Source of the DNA: Achromobacter sp. AONIH1
Lineage (GTDB): Bacteria > Pseudomonadota > Gammaproteobacteria > Burkholderiales > Burkholderiaceae_B
Direction: 5' to 3'
Assembly (NCBI RefSeq): GCF_002902905.1
Contig: NZ_CP026124.1
Span: forward strand, 3,906,001 to 3,970,000
Length of the DNA stretch: 64,000 nucleotides
Under the pieces are notes generated by a model. The model saw only the letters and a program-made list of their open reading frames with translations. It had not been told where the DNA came from and made no database searches. The position numbers and the translations under genes are program-made. Positions 1-6,825 of the stretch are shown piece by piece (positions within the stretch are counted from its first letter, which is position 1; the number at the start of each line of letters is the position of its first letter).

Positions 1-247
1 TCGACGCGCCTTCGGTCGTTTGAGCCAGCGAGATGCCGTCGTTGGCGTTGCGGGCGGCTTGGGTCAGGCCCTTGACGTTCGCGGTGAAGCGGTTGGCGAT
101 GGCCATGCCGGCGGCGTCGTCCTTGGCGCTGTTGATGCGCAGGCCCGACGACAGGCGTTCGATGGCGGTACCCAGGGCGGACTGGGACTTGTTCAGGTTG
201 TTCTGGGCAACCAGCGACAAGTAGTTGGTATTGATGACTGCAGCCAT
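1..247 (-). CDS. fliC: Flagellin FliC, N-terminal part (cut by window edge)
   Basis: Filament subunit exported through the flagellar type III apparatus. Only the first 82 codons are present; the gene runs off the left end. The start is the ATG whose complement lies at 245-247, preceded by an AAGGAG-like ribosome site near 258-265. The visible protein begins [20 protein letters not shown] and continues with the conserved D0/D1 helix ([20 protein letters not shown]), the classic flagellin N-terminus needed for export and polymerisation. A near-consensus sigma-28 promoter sits about 108 bases upstream, so this is a class 3 gene driven by FliA. The C-terminal D0/D1 half and the variable domain cannot be judged here. 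Confidence 0.97.
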   Translation of the reverse strand, partial: MAAVINTNYLSLVAQNNLNKSQSALGTAIERLSSGLRINSAKDDAAGMAIANRFTANVKGLTQAARNANDGISLAQTTEGAS

Positions 248-354
248 GTTTAGGCTCCCAAGGAGAGAAAGGCTTCTTCAAACCGGGCAGCTAGGCCGCC
301 CAACTGTAACGTGAGGAACTGAATTTGAGGTTTTCAAGTTCATCCGTTGCCAGG

Positions 355-381
355 ATTACGGCAGTCAAAAAACATTCTTTA
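355..381 (-). promoter_or_regulatory. Sigma-28 promoter of fliC
   Basis: Read on the minus strand: TAAAGAAT, 11 bases, GCCGTAAT. The FliA consensus is TAAAGTTT-N11-GCCGATAA, so the core TAAA, the GCCG and the exact spacing all match. The -10 box ends about 108 bases before the fliC start, giving a leader of roughly 100 nt. Confidence 0.85.
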
Positions 382-448
382 GGGCAAATTTGAGAAAGGC
401 GTGCTTTTCGATCATTGCCATGCTGTGGCTGCTGTGCGCCGCGTCATA

Positions 449-474
449 AGAAAAAAGGGGCAGATAGCCCCTTT
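449..474 (-). terminator. Rho-independent terminator after the methyltransferase gene
   Basis: On the minus strand a perfect 8-bp stem (AAAGGGGC / GCCCCTTT, loop of 5) runs straight into a run of T. It lies about 30 bases past the methyltransferase stop at 505 and upstream of the fliC promoter, separating fliC transcription from the gene before it. Confidence 0.85.
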
Positions 475-504
475 CCCATGCCTGGCGATGATCGCGCTGC
501 CCTT

Positions 505-2109
505 CTATATAAGCAGACCGAGAGTGCGCAACTGATTCAGCACGTCAGACAAGAGGGATTGTGCAACAGGATCCAGGTTGCGGACGCGCTTCATTGATTT
601 TCCATTGGGGTGTGCCAGTTCGCCAGATGCGAGTGCATCGCGCAGCCTGGTGCGCAGTTCGGGTAGCGAAGTGCCCTTGTCGATGTGCTGGCCCACGAAT
701 CGGTGTACCTCGTCGACCGGCGGGCGCAGGGATTGATGCCACAGGTTGTATTGGCCAATCATTCTGCTGCCCTGGATGTCGATGGCACGCAGGTGCGTCA
801 GGCCCGGGATCCAGCGAGGCTGCGGCTCTTCATGGGCGTAGCCCACGGGTTCAAGCCGATAGCACAGCGCATTGGCGTTCAGGAGCAGCACAAGATGGGT
901 CAGGATTTCCTCGCCCAGTTGTGCATCGGTCGTCGTCTTCTTTGCCTTTGGGCGCGCGGCGTCCAGGAGTTCCTGGAAGGTCAGGGCGCGGGGCCAGGCC
1001 AGCCGCAGGGCTTCGGCGATGGCCACGAAACTGGACGCCTGGGAAGACAAGCCGACGCCATTTGCGGTCAGATAGTGTCGTTCCTTGGACGGGGCGCCGG
1101 CTGGCGCCCGCGCTTGTGTCAGGCGCGCAGCCACATGCATTTTTTCCAGCGCGTTCGCTTCGGGACGATCCAGGATTTTCTCTGCTCGGTCGGCGTGGAT
1201 CAGCAGGCTCTTGCGAAATTGCCTGCCTACAGCGAAATCCAGATACTGCTCGCGCATTTCACGGCCGGCATCGGCGGACAAGGCGCCATGCAGCATGGCC
1301 ACGTTGTCGCCGTAGTTGGTGGAGATCATGGACTGCGGTTCCGCATCGGCCAGATAGGCCAACCCCGCTTGCTGGGCCGCGGCGACGAATTCCAGGAAAT
1401 AGCAGGGCGCGTTGACCTCCTCCAGGTGCTCGTGCATCAGGTAATAGTCGGATTGCTTGCGTACCTGGCGCGCCGCCTGCTGCAAGGCTGAGCGTAGCGG
1501 ATTGTTGTTGGACAGCCCGTTTTCCAGCATGGCCAGCATATCCTTGGCCCGCGCTAGCCGTTCCTCCGGCGTCTGCGCGTCATGGCTGTTCAGGATCATC
1601 GCATCCCGCACCACGTCCGACGCCTTCCAGCCTGGATAGGTGTTGTAGCTGACATAGGCAATACCTTCAGGCGCCAGGTTTTCCCGGCACACACGCAAGA
1701 TGGCTTCGCGCACTTCCGGCGGCACCCAGCTGAACACGCCATGCACGATGATGTAGTCGAACTGTCCGAACTCGGGCGTGATGTCCGTGATGCTCATCGC
1801 GCGCAGGTCCAGATTCTTCAGGCCCATGGCCTTGACGATGGACTGGCCGGCTTCGATCTGCTGCACAGACAGGTCTACGCCCACGGCCCGGGCTTCGGGA
1901 TGGGCGACGGCGTAGGGCAGCAGGTTGCCGCCGGCGGCGCAGCCCAATTCCAGAACGCGGGCGTTCGCCACGGGCGGCGCGCTGATGCCATACAGCGCCG
2001 CCACGGCTCGCAGATGGCCGGGGGCAGAGATCGAGAAGGCATTCGATTGGTAAGGCGTTTCGTCGTAGGCCGCGGCTAGCGCCTGGGTGACGGCGTCGGT
2101 ATCGGTCAT
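505..2109 (-). CDS. Class I SAM methyltransferase with regulatory/C-terminal PKMT-like domains (candidate flagellin methylase)
   Basis: A 534-residue protein. Residues about 40-170 form a class I SAM-binding fold with motif I VLELGCAAGGN and the motif II acidic strand VGVDLS. The middle third resembles the methyltransferase regulatory domain (PF10119-type), and the last ~200 residues resemble the winged-helix C-terminal domain of protein lysine methyltransferases such as Rickettsia PKMT. It is followed by a strong terminator and then fliC on the same strand, and preceded by fliA. The position suggests that a flagellar protein, most simply flagellin, is the substrate, a role played by the unrelated FliB in Salmonella. 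That link is inference; the enzyme class is well supported. ATG start with AGGA 7 bases upstream. Confidence 0.85.
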   Translation of the reverse strand: MTDTDAVTQALAAAYDETPYQSNAFSISAPGHLRAVAALYGISAPPVANARVLELGCAAGGNLLPYAVAHPEARAVGVDLSVQQIEAGQSIVKAMGLKNLDLRAMSITDITPEFGQFDYIIVHGVFSWVPPEVREAILRVCRENLAPEGIAYVSYNTYPGWKASDVVRDAMILNSHDAQTPEERLARAKDMLAMLENGLSNNNPLRSALQQAARQVRKQSDYYLMHEHLEEVNAPCYFLEFVAAAQQAGLAYLADAEPQSMISTNYGDNVAMLHGALSADAGREMREQYLDFAVGRQFRKSLLIHADRAEKILDRPEANALEKMHVAARLTQARAPAGAPSKERHYLTANGVGLSSQASSFVAIAEALRLAWPRALTFQELLDAARPKAKKTTTDAQLGEEILTHLVLLLNANALCYRLEPVGYAHEEPQPRWIPGLTHLRAIDIQGSRMIGQYNLWHQSLRPPVDEVHRFVGQHIDKGTSLPELRTRLRDALASGELAHPNGKSMKRVRNLDPVAQSLLSDVLNQLRTLGLLI

Positions 2110-2142
2110 TGCGTATTCCTGGGGGCGGTAGAGCGAGTGCGC

Positions 2143-2166
2143 TGGCGCCGGCCCATGCCGGCGCCA
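2143..2166. other. Perfect 10-bp hairpin in the methyltransferase leader
   Basis: TGGCGCCGGC, loop CCAT, GCCGGCGCCA. It lies between fliA (stop at 2293) and the methyltransferase start (2109), 34 bases before the start codon. No T-run follows on either strand, so it is not a plain intrinsic terminator; an RNA structure in the leader is possible. Confidence 0.5.
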
Positions 2167-2292
2167 TGATGCGCGCCAGTCTGAAGGTTAGCTGTCGCTC
2201 GCGCGAAGAAATGGGGGGAATAACGGCGGAATTCGCCGGGATCTTGCACGCTTGGCACGAACAGCTCGCGTGCGAACCCTGCAAACAGAGCG

Positions 2293-3051
2293 CTAAATAA
2301 TCTGCGCGATCTGCCCTTCCTTGGGCAGATCCTGCCAGGCCTGTTCCTTCAGCTTGGCGCGAATCCGCGCCGTGGCCTGCGAGCGCAGCTGGCAGACGCG
2401 GGCCTCGGTCACGTTCATGATCGCGCCGATTTCCTTCAGGTTCAGGCCTTGCTCGTAACACAGCGACAGCAGCAGCTTTTCGCGATCGGGCAGGGCGTCG
2501 ATGGCGTGCACCAGCGCCTGGCGGAAATCGCCCGCCAGCAGGGAATCCAGCGGATTGCCGGTGGCCGAGCCGTGGTTCAGCGTGGCGCTCCAGTCCGATT
2601 GCGCGCCCGGGCCAGTCTCGGCGTCGGTCGTGAAATCCTCGTAATGCACGATCTGCACGCCTTGCGCGTCGTGCAGCAGCGCCTGGTATTCATTCAGCGG
2701 CAATTCCAGCTGCTGGGCGATCTCGGCCTCGGTGGGCGCGCGCATCAGGCGCTGCTCGAGCTGCTGGATGGCCTGCTCGATCTTGCGCGCCTTGGCGCGC
2801 ACGCTGCGAGGCAGCCAGTCCTGGCCGCGCAACTCGTCCAGCATGGCGCCGCGGATGCGGGTGGTGGCGTAGGTCTCGAACTGCGCGTCGGCGGTTTCCT
2901 GATAACGACGGACAGCATCGAGCAGGCCGATCATGCCGGCCTGTATGAGGTCGTCGAGCTCGACGCTGGCCGGCAGGCGGGCGAGCAATTGCAGGGCCAG
3001 CTTCCGCACTAGCGGGGCATATTCGACCAAGCTGTCATCTGCGTGGGGCAT
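2293..3051 (-). CDS. fliA: Flagellar sigma factor FliA (sigma-28)
   Basis: RNA polymerase sigma factor for class 3 flagellar promoters, held inactive by FlgM until the hook is finished. The 252-residue protein has a region 2 segment (EYAPLVRKLALQLLARLPAS then ELDDLIQAGMIGLLDAVRRY), region 3, and a C-terminal region 4 helix-turn-helix (LNLKEIGAIMNVTEARVCQL). The length is typical of FliA (about 240-250). It is divergent from flhDC, with 431 bases between the two starts. No strong Shine-Dalgarno is visible before the ATG at 3051, which may mean modest translation. Four sigma-28 sites in this window are its likely targets. Confidence 0.97.
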   Translation of the reverse strand: MPHADDSLVEYAPLVRKLALQLLARLPASVELDDLIQAGMIGLLDAVRRYQETADAQFETYATTRIRGAMLDELRGQDWLPRSVRAKARKIEQAIQQLEQRLMRAPTEAEIAQQLELPLNEYQALLHDAQGVQIVHYEDFTTDAETGPGAQSDWSATLNHGSATGNPLDSLLAGDFRQALVHAIDALPDREKLLLSLCYEQGLNLKEIGAIMNVTEARVCQLRSQATARIRAKLKEQAWQDLPKEGQIAQII

Positions 3052-3482
3052 TGCGGAAAGGTCAGGCGGTGTCCATCTTCACGCGCCGTCGATCGTTGTC
3101 AATTTGCGACATTGTCGACAAACGCGCGGCTGCACTAAAGCGGGGCAAGGATAAGTGATCGGCAAGTTGTCATTGTCGGCAAATGCGCTCTTTTCATTCC
3201 TTAAAGCACGCAACTTTTTGAATGCCTATTTGGCAAATTGACGTAAATTTGGCCAAGAATTGCATGTCAAGGTGTATCTAAAATCGCAAGTTGCGCAATA
3301 TCAACAAAGATTTGTCATATAAGTCATAGAAAATGACATGACCTGTGGTAAATTTTACTTAAATTGCGAACAAATGATACATTTCGCATTAAAACAGGAT
3401 GCAGCGGGCAATCATGCAACAAAACATGCGTTGCCCTTGGTAATCAAGCCCCTTGCGTGGGATAGGGAATAGGGAGTCGGGC
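3052..3482. promoter_or_regulatory. AT-rich fliA–flhD intergenic control region
   Basis: No credible gene in 431 bases. From about 3160 to 3410 the base composition is strikingly AT-rich against the GC-rich surroundings. Two dyads are visible: TGTCAT-N14-ATGACA at 3313-3338, with a further GTCAT inside, and TGCGAA-N12-TTCGCA at 3365-3388. These are candidate operator sites for whatever controls the class 1 genes. In Bordetella, flhDC (frlAB) is repressed by BvgA, but I cannot assign a binder here. I did not find a convincing -35/-10 pair. Confidence 0.6.
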
Positions 3483-3806
3483 GTGCAACAAGTCGAGAAT
3501 TCTTTGCTGGCAGATATTCGTGAAGTGAATCTGTCCTATCTGTTGTTGGCGCAGCGCATGCTGCGCGACGACTATGCCGCATCCATGTTCCGTCTGGGAT
3601 TCAGCAACGAAGTCGCCGATATCCTGATGCGCCTGTCGCCGGCGCAGCTGGTGAAGCTGGCCAGCTCCAGCTCGCTGCTGTGCCGCTTCCGTTTCGATGA
3701 CTACAGCCTGCTGTCCGCGCTGACGCACGATGTGCTCGGCGGCGCGCTGCAGCAAGCGCATGCGACGATCCTGCTGGCGAAACAGCCGGTCGAAGAGCTG
3801 GCCTGA
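3483..3806 (+). CDS. flhD: Flagellar master regulator subunit FlhD
   Basis: Subunit of the FlhD4C2 activator that turns on class 2 flagellar promoters. I chose the GTG at 3483 (107 residues, mature start [20 protein letters not shown]) because AGGGAG lies 5-6 bases upstream and the length fits the family. A TTG 30 bases earlier is in frame but adds residues not seen in FlhD. The protein is all helical with the conserved [15 protein letters not shown] and AMFRLG-type (here SMFRLG) segments. flhC follows 33 bases later in the same operon. Expression probably depends on the AT-rich region upstream. Confidence 0.95.
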   Translation: MQQVENSLLADIREVNLSYLLLAQRMLRDDYAASMFRLGFSNEVADILMRLSPAQLVKLASSSSLLCRFRFDDYSLLSALTHDVLGGALQQAHATILLAKQPVEELA

Positions 3807-3839
3807 CGGCCTTTCCGGATCCCACACGGATAATCAGTC

Positions 3840-4421
3840 ATGGCCATCAAGAGCGTTTCGCAGGAAGCCGACGACATTCTGCTTGCCAGCTCGATGATTT
3901 CACTGGGCGCGCGGTTGCAGGTGCTGGAGGCTGAGACCAGTCTCAGCCACGACCGCCTGGCGCGCCTGTATCGGGAAATACGCGGCTGCTCGCCTCCCAA
4001 GGGCATGCTGCCTTTCTCGGTGGACTGGTTCATGACCTGGCTGCCGAATATCCATTCCTCGCTGTTCTACAACGTCTATTCCTTCCTGAACGCGCGCACC
4101 ACCAGCAAGGGCATCCGCGCGGTCATCGACGCCTACCGGCTGTACCTGGAAAACTCGGGCGTGGACAACGCCGAGTCCGGCGAACCGGTGCTGAGCTTCA
4201 CCCGTGCCTGGATGCTGGCCCGCTTCTTCGACAGCGGCATGCTGCAACTGTCGGCCTGCCGCCAGTGCGGCGGCCATTTCATCGCCCATGCGCACGACCC
4301 GCAATCCGACTTCGTGTGCGCCATTTGCCGGCCGCCGCCCCGCGCCGGAAAGACGCGCGCGGCCGCCAAGGCGCGCGCCGGCAGCCGCCCCGTGCCTGCC
4401 TCCGACGCCGCCCGTTCCTGA
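3840..4421 (+). CDS. flhC: Flagellar master regulator subunit FlhC
   Basis: Zinc-binding DNA-contact subunit of FlhD4C2. The 193-residue protein carries cysteines 140, 143, 160 and 163 (CRQC and CAIC), matching the zinc site of E. coli FlhC three residues earlier in that protein. The N-terminal helical part (to about residue 135) matches the family. The C-terminus after the zinc site is basic, with many Ala, Arg and Lys, and may add nonspecific DNA contact. It is co-transcribed with flhD, and motA follows 118 bases later. Confidence 0.96.
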   Translation: MAIKSVSQEADDILLASSMISLGARLQVLEAETSLSHDRLARLYREIRGCSPPKGMLPFSVDWFMTWLPNIHSSLFYNVYSFLNARTTSKGIRAVIDAYRLYLENSGVDNAESGEPVLSFTRAWMLARFFDSGMLQLSACRQCGGHFIAHAHDPQSDFVCAICRPPPRAGKTRAAAKARAGSRPVPASDAARS

Positions 4422-4539
4422 GCGGCGGCGTCCAAATACATCAAAAGCCCTGGAAAACTCCCCGTAACCCGCCTTTTTGGGTCGGGGGGAACAGGGGATC
4501 ATTGACGCCGGTTTTAGACTTCGTTGGCAGGGGCCTGAT

Positions 4540-5409
4540 GTGTTGATTGTTATCGGTTATCTCGTGGTGAGCGTCTCGGTCGTCGGCAGCTTCATCGCGC
4601 TCGGCGGCCACCTGGGCGCGCTGTACCAGCCTTTCGAGCTCACGCTGATCTTCGGAGCCGCCTTCGGCGCGTTCCTGGCCGGCAACAGCAAGAAGTCCCT
4701 GATGCTGGTCAAGAAAGCCTTGCCCGACGCGCTCAAGAGCTCGCAGTACAGCAAAGAGGTGTACATGGAGCTGATGGCGCTCTTGTATGTCCTGCTGAAC
4801 AAGGCGCGCCGCGAAGGCCTGATGGCCATCGAATCGCATATCGAGGATCCGGCCTCCAGCCCGATCTTCAGCGAGTACCCGCGCATCATGAAGGACAACA
4901 AGCTCATGGAGTTCATCACGGACTACCTGCGCATCATGATCAGCGGCAACATGAGCTCGTTCGAAATCGAAACGCTCATGGACGAGGAAATCGAAACCTA
5001 CCGCCACGAGCGCGAAATCCCCACCCATGCACTGCAACAGATGGCCGACGGCCTGCCGGCCTTCGGCATCGTGGCGGCGGTGCTGGGCGTGATCAAGGCC
5101 CTGGCGGCGGTGGACCAGCCGCCCGCGATCCTGGGCGACCTGATCTCCAAGGCCATGGTGGGCACCTTCCTGGGCATTCTGCTGGCCTACGGCTTCGTCG
5201 GGCCGCTGGCCTCGCGAGTCGACCGCCGCACGGCCGAGGCGGTCAAGGTGCTGGAATGCATCAAGACCACGCTGCTGGCCAGCATGAATGGCTATCCGCC
5301 CCAGCTGGCGGTGGAGTTCGGCCGCAAGGTGCTGTTCTCGGCCGTGCGCCCGACCTTTGGTGAGCTGGAAGAGCACGTCCGGCAGACCAAGTCCACCGGC
5401 AAGGCCTGA
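4540..5409 (+). CDS. motA: Flagellar stator protein MotA
   Basis: Proton-channel subunit of the inner-membrane stator that turns the rotor through FliG. I place the start at GTG 4540 (289 residues, MLIVIGYLVVSVSVVGSF), with AGGGG about 7 bases upstream. Longer in-frame starts add an unrelated leader. Four membrane segments are visible near residues 1-21, 34-52, about 170-190 and 200-220, with the large charged cytoplasmic loop between the second and third. The conserved late prolines and the FGIVAAVLGVIKAL stretch are present. motB follows after 14 bases. Confidence 0.96.
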   Translation: MLIVIGYLVVSVSVVGSFIALGGHLGALYQPFELTLIFGAAFGAFLAGNSKKSLMLVKKALPDALKSSQYSKEVYMELMALLYVLLNKARREGLMAIESHIEDPASSPIFSEYPRIMKDNKLMEFITDYLRIMISGNMSSFEIETLMDEEIETYRHEREIPTHALQQMADGLPAFGIVAAVLGVIKALAAVDQPPAILGDLISKAMVGTFLGILLAYGFVGPLASRVDRRTAEAVKVLECIKTTLLASMNGYPPQLAVEFGRKVLFSAVRPTFGELEEHVRQTKSTGKA

Positions 5410-5423
5410 CGGAGCAGCGGGCC

Positions 5424-6413
5424 ATGAGCACCGTAAACAACCACCGTGTGGTGATCCGCCGCAAGAAGGTCAGGGGCGGCGGCCACCACGGAGGCAGCTG
5501 GAAGATCGCCTACGCCGACTTCATCACGGCCATGATGGCGTTCTTCCTGGTGATGTGGCTGATCAGCATCGTGCCGCGCGAAGAGCTCAAGGGCATCGCG
5601 GAGTACTTCCGCATGCCGCTGCGGGTGGCGCTGACCGGCGGACCCAGCAGCTCGGCCGAGACCAGCGCCGTGCCTGGCGGTGGCCGCGATCCGCTGCGCA
5701 GCGATGGCGACGAGCGCCGCGCCCAGGGCAACCGGGTCGAGGCCCAGCCGATGGTGGACGCCGAACGGCGCGATCACCATCGCCTGGAAAACCTCAAGAA
5801 GCGCCTGGAAAACGTGATCGAGAACAGCCCGGTGCTCAAGAGCTTCCGGCCGCAGCTGCTGATCGACATGACCACCGAAGGCCTGCGAATCCAGATCATC
5901 GACAATCAGAACCGCCCCATGTTCGCCACCGGTCGCGCCGAGGTGCAGCCGTACATGCGCGACATCCTGCGTGAGCTGGGGCCGGTCCTGAACGAGCTGC
6001 CCAACAAGGTCAGCATCTCGGGCCATACCGACGCGTCGCAATACGCGCGCGGGGAGCGCGCCTACAGCAACTGGGAACTGTCGGCCGACCGCGCCAACGC
6101 GTCCCGCCAGGAGCTGGTGGCCGGCGGCATGAGCGAGAGCAAGGTCATGCGGATCCAGGGGCTGTCGTCCAGCATGAGCCTGGTTAAAGATGATCCGTAT
6201 GCAGCCGTTAATAGACGTATCAGCCTTGTGGTGCTCAATCAGGGCACCCAGCGGCGCATCGAGAATGAAAACGCCGCGGCCGCCGACGTGAGCGCGCGCG
6301 ATGCACGCGAGGTCGGAACGGCGGTGGAGGCGGCCCAGGCTGCGGTTAGGGCCGCCGGGCAAACCAATCAGGGCGCAGCGGAAAGCACCCCGCGCGCCGA
6401 AGGGGTTCAATAA
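5424..6413 (+). CDS. motB: Flagellar stator protein MotB
   Basis: Peptidoglycan-anchored stator subunit. Of 329 residues, the basic N-terminus is followed by one membrane helix with the proton-carrying aspartate D32 (YADFITAMMAFFLVMWLIS), exactly the E. coli MotB position. A plug and linker follow, then an OmpA-like peptidoglycan-binding domain from about residue 145 to 275 (VSISGHTDAS and the NRRISLVVL end). The last ~50 residues are Ala/Arg-rich and divergent. It ends 2 bases before the next gene, a CheY-like receiver, so the stator and chemotaxis genes are one unit. Confidence 0.96.
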   Translation: MSTVNNHRVVIRRKKVRGGGHHGGSWKIAYADFITAMMAFFLVMWLISIVPREELKGIAEYFRMPLRVALTGGPSSSAETSAVPGGGRDPLRSDGDERRAQGNRVEAQPMVDAERRDHHRLENLKKRLENVIENSPVLKSFRPQLLIDMTTEGLRIQIIDNQNRPMFATGRAEVQPYMRDILRELGPVLNELPNKVSISGHTDASQYARGERAYSNWELSADRANASRQELVAGGMSESKVMRIQGLSSSMSLVKDDPYAAVNRRISLVVLNQGTQRRIENENAAAADVSARDAREVGTAVEAAQAAVRAAGQTNQGAAESTPRAEGVQ

Positions 6414-6415
6414 CG

Positions 6416-6796
6416 ATGGCGGCAACGATACTGGTGGCCGATGATTCGGCCACGATGCGCATGATTGTGCAGGCGACGCTGACCGGCGCGGGCTGGAAGG
6501 TCGTGACGGCAGGCAATGGCCAGGAAGCGCTGGAAATGGCCCGCAGCCATCCCATCGACCTGGTGGTCAGCGACTGGAACATGCCCGTGATGGGCGGCCT
6601 GGAGCTGATCCAGGGTCTGCGGGGAGAGGACCAGTACGTGGACGTGCCCGTTCTCGTGCTGACCACGGAAGACGACGTGGACAGCAAGATGGCCGCCCGG
6701 GATCTGGGAGTGTGCGGCTGGTTGTCCAAGCCGGTCGATCCCGACGTGCTGGTGGAATTGGCGTCCGAACTGCTCAATGAGCAGCCGGGCGCGTAG
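6416..6796 (+). CDS. Single-domain response regulator (CheY-like)
   Basis: A stand-alone receiver of 126 residues with D9, D10, phospho-acceptor D53 (VVSDWNMP), T83/T84 and K105 (LSKPVD), the full set needed for phosphorylation. There is no output domain. It is a paralogue of the canonical cheY at 13272 but clearly diverged. It starts 2 bases after motB and lies 29 bases before cheA, so it is probably made with the stator and the kinase. It could be a second CheY, a phosphate sink or an adaptor; the sequence does not decide this. Confidence 0.93.
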   Translation: MAATILVADDSATMRMIVQATLTGAGWKVVTAGNGQEALEMARSHPIDLVVSDWNMPVMGGLELIQGLRGEDQYVDVPVLVLTTEDDVDSKMAARDLGVCGWLSKPVDPDVLVELASELLNEQPGA

Positions 6797-6825
6797 GCGA
6801 GTTCATTTATGAAGGCGTACCGGCC

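Noticed and set aside
3150..3200. GCCGATCA on the minus strand upstream of fliA as a sigma-28 promoter
   Set aside because: The -10-like box is good but there is no TAAA at the required distance, so fliA autoregulation is not supported from sequence.
4422..4539. A small gene or intrinsic terminator between flhC and motA
   Set aside because: The stretch has G and C runs that can pair loosely around a T5 tract, but no clean stem and no coding signal; left as plain spacer.
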